A stretch of 64,000 nucleotides of DNA. Source: Lachnospiraceae bacterium. Lineage in GTDB: Bacteria > Bacillota > Clostridia > Lachnospirales > Lachnospiraceae. Where the stretch lies: contig CAJTIU010000006.1 of the NCBI GenBank assembly GCA_910576335.1, positions 62,001-126,000 on the forward strand. Reading direction: 5' to 3'. This document shows, in pieces, positions 43,631-52,000 of the stretch; positions within the stretch are counted from its first letter, which is position 1, and each line of letters begins with the position of its first letter. Position numbers and translations under genes: made by a program. The notes under the pieces were generated by a model, which did no database searches, was not told where the DNA came from, and saw nothing but the letters and a program-made list of their open reading frames with translations.

Positions 43631-44773
43631 ATGGAAGAGGGATTTGAGGCGTTAAGAGTACGGAAAGGCTATGGCAGGGGACTGTCATGGGAGATTATCT
43701 GCAGATGCCTGATTGTGGTTTCTGGTGTTATTGTGCTTGGAGTAGGTGCAAAGTATAGTGGCGAAAGGTATCAGGCATTAGGCGGGGCAGCGGGCTTTGC
43801 ATGGAGTGACGGGGGTGTAGAGAGTCTTTTTGGCAGAATGAAAGACGCGGGAATGGCTTTTGAAGGAGAAGGTGCCAGGGTAATTCCAGTGGGAAAGATG
43901 GGTATGAGCGGAATCATTTTCCCGAAGGATGTATCGGACATGGTTCGTGGGGTGAAGATGCGGAAGGTTCCTGAGACATTTAGTTCGTATAGGGATATAA
44001 TTCCGGCAGTTCCTTCTGGAAGGGTGAAGAAGAATGTTGTGGAACGGGATGCAGGGCTTAAGGCAGATGACGATGCCAGAACATGTTCCACTTTTGAAGG
44101 AGGGAGTGGGATGACAGATACTGTCAGGGGCATCTCTGTGGACAGAGTGGCAGAGAATGCGATTGTAGTTGATAAAGTGCCGGGGGACAAGGAGACAGGG
44201 GAGATGCCTTCGGTGATGCTTAGTGTGTCAGCTTATGGAAATGGCGGTGTGCCGGAAGTTGCGGAAATATCAGTAGATCCGGCGGCATTTACACTGGAGG
44301 CACTGGAGACTCCCGCAAGACTGGGGAAATTATTTGACGGCTGGTATGTGGACGCAGAATGTTCGATACCATTTTCCGGATTAGAAGAGGGATGTAAAGA
44401 TTTGGAGTTGTATGCGGGCTGGAGGGAATTCCCGGGCTTTCAGTCAAATGATCTTGGACATATTGTCGGCTGTACTGGGAGTATAGAGGCAGTTTTTGAT
44501 GGATTCCTTTGTCTCCCTGGTTATGAAAATTGTGTCGGAATTGAGAAAGGGGCATTCGATGGAATGGAGGAGGATGTCTTTGAACTGTATATACCGGCTA
44601 ACATTATGTATATTGGGGAAGGTGCATTTGAAAATCTGACTAACTTGATGTTTATAGAAGTGTCAGAGGATAATCCGGTGTTTTACAGCGAAAAAGGAGT
44701 TGCATATTATAACGATGGGACGGTGGCGGCTTATCCGGAAGGAATGAGACTGCTGCAGTTGGGGACGGGGTAA
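43631..44773 (+). CDS. BspA-like surface protein 2, tandem paralogue
   Basis: A 380-residue paralogue of the preceding protein with the same order: transmembrane/signal segment (IICRCLIVVSGVIVLGVGA), variable stalk, Flg_new/InlB-type repeat (LGKLFDGWYVDAECSIPFSG) and BspA-type leucine-rich end. The stalk has diverged most; the membrane segment and C-terminal repeats are nearly identical. Promoter, ribosome site (ATAGAGGTTGCT before ATG 43631) and palindromic 3' end were duplicated with the gene. It ends LGTG in the next palindrome. Paired copies with diverged stalks suggest surface antigen diversification. Confidence 0.75.
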   Translation: MEEGFEALRVRKGYGRGLSWEIICRCLIVVSGVIVLGVGAKYSGERYQALGGAAGFAWSDGGVESLFGRMKDAGMAFEGEGARVIPVGKMGMSGIIFPKDVSDMVRGVKMRKVPETFSSYRDIIPAVPSGRVKKNVVERDAGLKADDDARTCSTFEGGSGMTDTVRGISVDRVAENAIVVDKVPGDKETGEMPSVMLSVSAYGNGGVPEVAEISVDPAAFTLEALETPARLGKLFDGWYVDAECSIPFSGLEEGCKDLELYAGWREFPGFQSNDLGHIVGCTGSIEAVFDGFLCLPGYENCVGIEKGAFDGMEEDVFELYIPANIMYIGEGAFENLTNLMFIEVSEDNPVFYSEKGVAYYNDGTVAAYPEGMRLLQLGTG

Positions 44774-44796
44774 TTTTAAAAATACCCCGTCCCCAA
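44759..44796. repeat. GGGACGGGG palindrome, copy 4
   Basis: TTGGGGACGGGGTA pairs with TACCCCGTCCCCAA across an AT-rich centre with a small mismatch. It contains the stop codon of surface protein 2. Confidence 0.85.
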
Positions 44797-44960
44797 TTGA
44801 TACACTCTACGATTTTTTTAATCGGTATTGCTATGGGTCTTTTACAAGATGATAATGGGTCTGTCAATATAACCTAATGTATATTTATGTTCCTCTTGGC
44901 ATTTTTCGGATCCAACTGCACAATAGAGACAACAGAGGCGGGCTGGACGCATGACTTGCA

Positions 44961-45127
44961 TTCCTTAGTTCAGATGAACCGCAGATTGTGGAGGAATTGT
45001 ATGTGAACCATCTGGAATTTCGGGAATGTATGAGGATATCTATGAGCTTTGCAGAAATATAGAAAAGGTGATGGAGCTGTTTGAGCGTTTCATGGCAGAA
45101 AATAAACAGTTAAAGAATAGACAATAG
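44961..45127 (+). pseudogene. Decayed gene fragment, family not recognised
   Basis: Frame one reads FLSSDEPQIVEELYVNHLEF to about 45026. After a frameshift a second frame continues EDIYELCRNIEKVMELFERF and ends at TAG 45125-45127. The two pieces join into a plausible helical C-terminus with no start. The rest of 44797-45425 shows only the terminator and palindrome listed separately. Confidence 0.45.
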
Positions 45128-45178
45128 AACAGTCGTTAGCATTTTTAATGTTAACACAAATATTCACACTATTTTAGA

Positions 45179-45217
45179 AATACCCGGGGCTCTTACATAG
45201 ACCCTTGGGTATTTTTT
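45179..45217 (+). terminator. Terminator after the decayed fragment
   Basis: AATACCC (45179) pairs with GGGTATT (45207-45213), with inner GGG/CCC, followed by a T-run to 45217. Confidence 0.6.
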
Positions 45218-45361
45218 CCGTTTAATAGCCACCATACATCTCCCTGTAAATTTACCTCAGGCAGGAATTTTCTGACGCACTCTAGATAATCCTAATTTTA
45301 TAGACAGATAATGAAGTACTTGCTTGCAGAGGAGATGCAAGTGGGGACAGGTCATTTTCAA

Positions 45362-45400
45362 TTTGGGACGGGGCATTTTTAAAAATGCCCCGTCCCCAAA
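45362..45400. repeat. GGGACGGGG palindrome, copy 5
   Basis: TTTGGGACGGGGCATTTTT pairs with AAAAATGCCCCGTCCCCAAA. A half copy (GGGGACAGGTCATTTT) directly precedes it at 45343, as also before copy 6. It lies 25 bp before the integrase start. Confidence 0.85.
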
Positions 45401-45425
45401 AGTCCATGAAAGGAGGCATTTTGTC

Positions 45426-46577
45426 ATGTCTAAAAGAGGAGAGAATATTTACAAGAGGAAGGATGGCAGATGGGAGGGGCGGTATATTAAGCATCGGTCT
45501 GTGGATGGGAAGGCTGTGTACGGGTATGTGTATGGTCATTCTTACAAGGAAGCGCGGCTGAAGCTTACAGATGCGCTCCAATCGTTGAATCTTTCGGAAA
45601 TGCCGTATCAACGGGAATCGTCTTATTTCTATAGTCTTACGGAGGAGTGGTTTTGTCATATAAAGCCGCTGACGAAGGAATCCACTTATCGTAAATATCA
45701 GAATCTATGGAACTTATATATACGTCCGGAGCTTGGAGAGAGGTATTTTTCGGAGATTACGCAGGATGTGCTGGAGGCGTATTGTATGAATCTGCTTACT
45801 TCGGGTGGTGATAAGGGGAGCGGGCTGTCTGCTAAGACAGTGTCGGACACGTTGTCGCTGATCAGAAGTATTTTTCACTTTTGTGCGGGGAGGAAGATAC
45901 CGGTTCCTTGTGATACGAGGGATGTTACGGTGAAGCAGTCTACGAGGAAAATGAGGGTTCTGACTCTTAATGAGCAGCAGGTGATATGTGATTATATTCA
46001 GGGTGATCAAAGTATACGGAATATCGGAATTCTTATTTGTCTCTTTACTGGTATCCGGGTTGGGGAGGTGTGTGCTCTTAGGTGGGAGGACATTTCTCTG
46101 CCGGAGAAGACGATTCATATTCATCAGACCATGCAGCGGATTCAGACAGAGGATGCGGACGAAGAGGGGGGATCCAGAACGAAGATTATTGTTACGACCC
46201 CCAAGAGCCAATGCTCGATACGGACGATTCCTCTTCCGGATGAGCTGGTCCGGGTTATTCATTCCTTAATTGTGGACAGACCGGCTGTGTCAGGGTATTT
46301 CCTGACTGGAAGTGATACGAAATGGATTGAGCCGCGTACTATGCAGAATCATTTTAAAAGGCTTCTGAAACGCTGTGAGATCGAAGATGCTAATTACCAT
46401 GCACTTCGCCATACATTTGCTACAAGATGCGTGGAGCTGGGCTTTGATGTAAAGAGCTTAAGTGAAATTCTTGGACATGCCAGTGTGAATATTACGATGA
46501 ACCGTTATGTTCATCCGTCTATGCGGCTGAAGCAGGAAAATATGCAGCGTCTTTCGGAATTATTAGTCGTCAGATAA
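45426..46577 (+). CDS. Tyrosine site-specific integrase
   Basis: A 383-residue phage/transposon-type integrase. An N-terminal arm-type domain (YKRKDGRWEGRYIKHR) and a SAM-like core-binding domain (WFCHIKPLTKESTYRKYQNLW) precede the catalytic domain with LFTGIRVGEVCALRW (Arg I), HALRHTFATRC (HxxR), LGHASVNITMNRYVH (His and the Tyr nucleophile). All catalytic residues seem present. ATG 45426 follows AAAGGAGG; the longer 45324 start would translate through a palindrome. No excisionase, phage or conjugation gene lies beside it, so it is either a remnant of a lost element or a local recombinase acting near the pilus and surface genes. Confidence 0.9.
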   Translation: MSKRGENIYKRKDGRWEGRYIKHRSVDGKAVYGYVYGHSYKEARLKLTDALQSLNLSEMPYQRESSYFYSLTEEWFCHIKPLTKESTYRKYQNLWNLYIRPELGERYFSEITQDVLEAYCMNLLTSGGDKGSGLSAKTVSDTLSLIRSIFHFCAGRKIPVPCDTRDVTVKQSTRKMRVLTLNEQQVICDYIQGDQSIRNIGILICLFTGIRVGEVCALRWEDISLPEKTIHIHQTMQRIQTEDADEEGGSRTKIIVTTPKSQCSIRTIPLPDELVRVIHSLIVDRPAVSGYFLTGSDTKWIEPRTMQNHFKRLLKRCEIEDANYHALRHTFATRCVELGFDVKSLSEILGHASVNITMNRYVHPSMRLKQENMQRLSELLVVR

Positions 46578-47151
46578 ATGGCCATTGTATTAGGAAATGC
46601 TTGTAAAAGCGTGGAGTATTTAATCTGTTTTGTAGAGTGGGGCACTCTGCGTAAAGTTAGGATACATAAAGTTATTATACAGAAGGGTGCTGACAAGTTG
46701 AGTGAAGTAGGAGAGGGAAGGATCTCTCGTAGTTCTGATGTGGTGGCTCTTTGCCTGGATTCGTATAGTGTGAAGCGGCAGGATGGACGACTGCATCATC
46801 AGTACATGGTGGAGTTGGTATGTTTTACGTCGCTGATTAAGGCGCTGGGGCAGAGTATTTGCTTCAGACGGCCTGCTTCAACAGCCTATGCCGAAGGGGG
46901 TGGCAGCAGTGACCCGGGCATTCGGATCGTGCCGGGCAGTGAGAGACTTGAGGGGCAACGTAAATGAGAAATAGCTTTCCGTTTTATAGATATCACCAAA
47001 ATTAAGAGAGCCTAGATGCTCCCACTCAATCGTAAGTTTATTCAGCTCGTCCTCAAATTCAATATAAAGGGCTGAACCATGCTTTGGAAGGAAGAACAAC
47101 TTAATATTCCTTGAGAAAAGCTTACGGCTCAAAACGGGACAGGTCATTTTG
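46578..47151. other. Unassigned region between integrase and pilus locus
   Basis: No convincing gene. A plus-strand frame (46578-46967) lacks a ribosome site and has biased composition. A minus-strand frame reads IEFEDELNKLTIEWEHLGSL around 47010-47080, which looks protein-like and may be a decayed gene. A half copy of the palindromic repeat (GGGACAGGTCATTTT) ends the region. Beyond copy 6, bases 47194-47341 hold only a presumed leader. Confidence 0.35.
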
Positions 47152-47193
47152 AATTGGGGACGGGGCATTTTTAAAAATGCCCCGTCCCCAATT
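47152..47193. repeat. GGGACGGGG palindrome, copy 6
   Basis: A perfect 42-bp palindrome: AATTGGGGACGGGGCATTTT and its complement, the longest copy here. It is preceded by a half copy and followed by a run of A. Confidence 0.9.
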
Positions 47194-47341
47194 TAAAAAA
47201 AGTCAATTTTCTTCGAAAAGGTACGCTTAGTGGTACGCCCCCGTCTGATAAGATAATATCACAAGATATACAATGCAGTGATACTCTGCAATAGCGGCAC
47301 AGGAAAATCCGCTGCCTGATACGGAAAGGAAAGCCAGAAGG

Positions 47342-47797
47342 ATGAAAGAACAGCTACCTGTGAATACAGGGATCTCCAATAGTATTATTTTAGGAGTTGA
47401 TGAGAGGGAGCGGCAATGCATAAGGGGCAGAGTGTACCATGCGTATACAGAGGGAGCGATTGCGGTAAGAAGCTTTGACGAGGTGGTCTGGATTGCGGAG
47501 AAGCTTTTTAATGATCTGGGGTATCCGCAGATGACAACGAGCGACAGGGATTTCTGGGGGAACTCCTATTCATATAGAAAAAAGGAAGAGATGGTCAGGG
47601 TTATGGATGATAAGACATTATTTGAGCAGAGAGGCGATCTTGGAACGTTTACTATAAGAGTGCAGCACCGGCAGCATAGCAGCTGGCAGGGCAAAGTTAC
47701 ATGGATGGAGAATAATGAGACAGTATGTTTCCGCTCGGCGCTTGAGCTCATGAAGATGATAGACAATGTATTAGAGAAGGGTGATTTAAAGGGGTGA
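47342..47797 (+). CDS. Hypothetical protein at the head of the pilus locus
   Basis: A 151-residue soluble protein, not recognised. It has no signal peptide or membrane segment. The middle is rich in aromatic and charged residues (AEKLFNDLGYPQMTTSDRDF, TLFEQRGDLGTFTIRVQHRQ, WQGKVTWMENNETVCFRS), suggesting a small alpha/beta fold. The start is preceded by GAAGG. It ends 4 bp before the coiled-coil protein gene and the two precede signal peptidase I, so it probably belongs to the pilus operon, possibly as a regulator; this is a guess from position only. Confidence 0.6.
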   Translation: MKEQLPVNTGISNSIILGVDERERQCIRGRVYHAYTEGAIAVRSFDEVVWIAEKLFNDLGYPQMTTSDRDFWGNSYSYRKKEEMVRVMDDKTLFEQRGDLGTFTIRVQHRQHSSWQGKVTWMENNETVCFRSALELMKMIDNVLEKGDLKG

Positions 47798-47801
47798 TCG
47801 T

Positions 47802-48383
47802 ATGGCGGAAAGAGCATTACGCAAATTAAAAAGAAGGGATCTTCTGCAGATGCTTCTCACGCAGTGTGAGGAGACGGAGAGGCTGCAGAAGGAGTTAGAT
47901 GAGACGACAGCAGAATATGCGGCTTTGCAGGAAGGTTATGAGCGGCTGAAGGATAAGCTGAATGTCAAGGATGAGCGGCTGAATCAGAAGGATGCAGCGA
48001 TTGCGGAGCTTAAGACCACCATTGAGGAAATGAGGGCGTCCCGGCTGATTGAGTTGGAAGAATCTGGCAATATTGCGGAAGCGGCTCTTCGGATTAACGG
48101 AATCTTCGAAGCGGCGCAGCGGTGCGCGGAGCAGTATCTGCTGAATGTAAAGCGGCTTAGTAAAAATGCATTTGAGAAGGTGACGCAGGAGGAACGGATG
48201 GAACTGCCGGGGGAATCGCTGATGCCGGAGGAGATCGAAGAGCACGGACAGCTCGCAGTACCGGAACAAAGGCCGGTTCCAAGGGCATTTACCATCACTG
48301 ACAGACGCGGAACACGCGGACAGAGAATTTCCTATGAATCGGGATGGAAGACGGCAGCCCGGAGAAAGAAGCTCCATGGATAA
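47802..48383 (+). CDS. Coiled-coil hypothetical protein
   Basis: A 193-residue protein. Residues about 15-90 form a long heptad-patterned coiled coil (TERLQKELDETTAEYAALQE, DERLNQKDAAIAELKTTIEE). A helical region (AEAALRINGIFEAAQRCAEQ) follows, and a basic tail ends the protein. There is no signal peptide or membrane span. I do not recognise a family. It starts 4 bp after the previous gene and its end overlaps the signal peptidase start by 8 bp, so the three are co-expressed. It may act as a cytoplasmic scaffold for the secretion or pilus machinery, by position only. Confidence 0.65.
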   Translation: MAERALRKLKRRDLLQMLLTQCEETERLQKELDETTAEYAALQEGYERLKDKLNVKDERLNQKDAAIAELKTTIEEMRASRLIELEESGNIAEAALRINGIFEAAQRCAEQYLLNVKRLSKNAFEKVTQEERMELPGESLMPEEIEEHGQLAVPEQRPVPRAFTITDRRGTRGQRISYESGWKTAARRKKLHG

Positions 48384-48984
48384 TAACGGAGAGAAGGAGA
48401 AGGTTACGATTCCGCCGATCAATGACATTAGGACTGAGTTGGCGAGGGAAGAGGCCAGACATGAACTCAGAAGGGCGCTTCTTACCATAGCCGGAATCCT
48501 GACGGTGGCAGCGGCTGTAGCGGCACTGCTGATGACAAGGCTGCTGGTACTGCTGCAGGTAAATGGAATGAGCATGTCCCCTGCATTTGAGAATGGAGAG
48601 ATCGTGATACTCCGTCAGACGAAGAAGTTTGAGAAGGGCGATGTGATCGGATTTTATTATGGAGGAAAGATACTTCTGAAGCGTGCCATTGGGAACGCGG
48701 GAGATTATATAGAGATTGACGAGGAAGGAACCGTTCTGGTCAACGGCGAGGAGATTGACGAACCCTACCTGAGAGAGAAGACTCTTGGGAAATGTGAACT
48801 GGATTTTCCGTATGAGGTTCCGGAGGGAATGACCTTTGTGCTGGGAGACAACAGAGCGGTATCAATAGACAGCCGGACGAAGTCGCTTGGATGTGTGGAG
48901 AGCGATCAGATCGTCGGCAGAGTGGTGTTCCGGATATGGCCCCTGGGCCGTATGGGCGCCGCGGGAGGTATAACAGGGCGTTAA
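48376..48984 (+). CDS. lepB: Signal peptidase I (Ser/Lys type)
   Basis: A 202-residue type I signal peptidase with one N-terminal membrane span (ALLTIAGILTVAAAVAALLM). The catalytic serine lies in NGMSMSPAF and the general-base lysine in LLKRAIG. VLGDNRAVSIDSRTKSLG is the conserved box D/E. It would cleave signal peptides of the pilus proteins encoded next. ATG 48376 with GGAGAAAGAAG upstream is preferred to the longer 48334 start. It is the bacterial Ser/Lys type, unlike the Ser/His SipW-type enzyme at the other end of the locus. Confidence 0.9.
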   Translation: MDNNGEKEKVTIPPINDIRTELAREEARHELRRALLTIAGILTVAAAVAALLMTRLLVLLQVNGMSMSPAFENGEIVILRQTKKFEKGDVIGFYYGGKILLKRAIGNAGDYIEIDEEGTVLVNGEEIDEPYLREKTLGKCELDFPYEVPEGMTFVLGDNRAVSIDSRTKSLGCVESDQIVGRVVFRIWPLGRMGAAGGITGR

Positions 48985-49017
48985 TATGAGTGGTTTATAC
49001 TTAGGGAAGGTGAGAAG

Positions 49018-52000
49018 ATGCAGAAGCTTGTAAGAGATTATCTGAATGAATTGAAGAGGAAGCAAAAGAAGCGAAAGAGAGTGGGTACGGCCGTGGTGCT
49101 TCTGGTGATCCTGGTGATCGGGACGGTGATCGGGGGTCTGACCCAGGCCGGTGTTGCCATGACGGGCAACGCGAAATGCGGTATTGAAGAGCATGAGCAC
49201 AGCGACGGCTGCTATGAGAATATTCTTGCCTGCGGGCAGGAAGAGGGCGAAGGCCATCAGCACGGCGACGGCTGCTATGAGACACAATCCACACTCACCT
49301 GCGGTATGGAAGAGGAAGAGGGTCATCAGCATGACGAGAGCTGCTACGATGAGGCAGGCAATCTGATCTGCGGGACAGAGGAAGCGGCAGGCCATCAGCA
49401 TGACGACAGCTGCTACACAACCGAAGAGGTTCTGACCTGTGAGCAGGAAGAGGGCGAGGGACATAGCCACTCAGATGCATGCTACGAAAAAGAGCTGGCC
49501 TGCAAGAAGGAAGAACATACTCACACAGAAGAATGTTATATAGATAGGAAGGCAGACGTTGAGGAATCCTCCAAATGGGATGAACAGTATAAGGATACAG
49601 AGTGGAAGGAAACCTGGGCTGAGAACCTTGTCATCGCGGCGGAAGCACAGATCGGCTACAAGGAGAGCGAGGACAACTACGAAGTAGCTGAGGACGGAAG
49701 CCACAAGGGCTACACCCGCTACGGACAGTTCATGGATGATGTATATGCAGACTGGGATGCGGCATTCGTAAACTTCTGTATGCACTATGCAGGAAAAGAT
49801 GACATTAATATAGAAGCTTCCGGGGTATTTCCGAAGGAGACAGAGGCTGTAAAGTGGTATGAGGAATTCACCAAGGCGGACGAGAAGAATATGAGTTATC
49901 TCGTGGCTCCGCAAGGATATGAGCCGAAGGCCGGCGACCTGGTATTCTTTGACCGGAAGGATGAAACACCGGCGTTCCAGATGGGAATCGTTTCTTCCTA
50001 TGATGAAGAGAAGAATGAGATCAAGGTTATCGAGGGTAACAGCGATAACGAGGTTAAGGAAAATGAATATGGAATCAAGGATGAGGACATCAAGGAGAAT
50101 CACATCTTTGGTTATTTGAAAATGGATGAGGTGGAGGAAGCGTATGAGGCTTCCGAGAAGACGGCAGAGGATGATGCAGATCAGAAGGAGGATGTAAATA
50201 CAGAGCAACCGCAGGAGGAAATCAAAGAGCTGACTACGGAAGTGGATGGTACGACGATTACACTGAGTGGTCCGGTGAGTTCCTTTGAGGAGGGAAAAGA
50301 GTATAGTATCCAGGCTGAGAAGGTAGAGAATAAAGAGACGATCGCGACGATTGAAGAAGCGATTGACCAGGTTGCGGAAGAGAAGGAGAAGAAAGTAGAA
50401 AACTATCAGGCGTTTGATATTAAGCTGATGGTGGACGGCGAGGAAGTACAGCCGCTTGGTCCGGTAGAAGTAAAGTTCTCCAGTCGGGAAGTTGCAAAGT
50501 CGGTAGAGGACGAAGCGACAGAGGTGAATGTTATTCATGTGGATGAGAATACAGGTGAAGCAACTGACATGGAAGCTACTTCAACAGAAGGAAAGGAAGT
50601 GGTAATTGAAACCGAACATTTTTCTGTGTATGTGTATATAGAGTTAGGAAATCTGGAACTTGGTGGTATTAAAATTAATATACAGCATTGGGGCGAAAAA
50701 ATCCAAACGGTTAATAGAAATTATCAGTCAATGAATAAGAATACTCCGGAAGAGGGGTTTGACGTAAAAACAGGAAAAGTAAAGATGACGGGAGAAGTAG
50801 AAGGCGGATACGATGAAGAAAAACGCAAGTGTCAACTTTATGCCACAGATACAGATTATTCTCTCCCGAATGAAACATATGTAGATATAAAGTCATTGAG
50901 TAAGGTATATAATGTGTCTGATACAGGATACAAGATAAGTAAGGTTTGGGTTAGTAAAGGAGGGGAACAGGACCGCGATAGATATGATGAAACTGCGAAA
51001 GGTTGGACAGGTGAGTATGATGAATATACCTATCAGCAATTAGAACAAGACGAAAAGATAGAGTTGGATAGACTTCCGGACGGTTGTACAATTCGTTTTT
51101 GGTATGAACCAACAGATGGAGAAAGGAGAGACGGCGTTTCATTTTATGATTACACTGTTGGTTATGATCAAGAGAGGAAAGAGGGGGACCGTAAAGGGAT
51201 TAATAAAGATGAGAACTTTAGGGAGGGATCAAGCGATAAAAGTCCAAGACTGGGAATGGGGCAACCGTCACAGGGAAATAATAGTTCCTGGGGAATGGAT
51301 CAATATGGTGATAAGAATTATTACTTAAATCGAGGTAACGAAGATAAGCAGACTCCACCAAGAGCCTATGCATTTGAGGGACTTGTAAAGCCTGAGTTAA
51401 TAGATGGGGAAGTGGCTTTTGTAGATGGAATTGATGCGCCTCAAAATCTGTTTAAGAATGATCCTGACAATGGTTCGCGTTTGTACGAAAATTACGAGTT
51501 GGGGTTTGCCCGAAATGGAGATACTTATACGCTGTCGGATGTATATAAAAAAGGCAGTACAACACCAGTACCGTCAGCACAAGGTTTGGAGAAGTTTGGT
51601 TACACAATGGAAAAATATGGCAACAAGGGTACAATATGGTCTAATGAGTTTTGGCCGCTTGATGATGTAACGGAGCAGACCGATCCAAAGCTTGATGGCG
51701 ACTTCGGTGTGCATAACTGGTATTTTGGTATGGCTTTTAATGTTACATTTGATGTAACAGACTATACAGGACCATTGGAATACTACTTCCGTGGAGATGA
51801 TGATTTTTGGTTGTTTGTTGATGGAAAGCTTGCAGTCGATCTTGGAGGAATTCATGCTGCGTTAGGTAAAGCCTTTGATTTGAGATCATTCATGGAGAAT
51901 CATGGCATGTCGATGGAGGGTGAACATACACTGACTGTGTATTATATGGAGCGTGGGGCTACGGGCTCTTGCTGCTATATGCAGTTTACATTACCAAGAG

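Noticed and set aside
46578-46967. A 129-residue plus-strand frame after the integrase
   Set aside because: No ribosome site, and the ATG lies directly at the integrase stop. The composition drifts and the end overlaps a more protein-like minus-strand stretch, so I did not call it a gene.
49471-50538. A 355-residue open frame on the minus strand
   Set aside because: It is the antisense of the acidic adhesin gene, lacks a ribosome site and has an amino-acid make-up expected of a shadow frame (L/I/F-rich).
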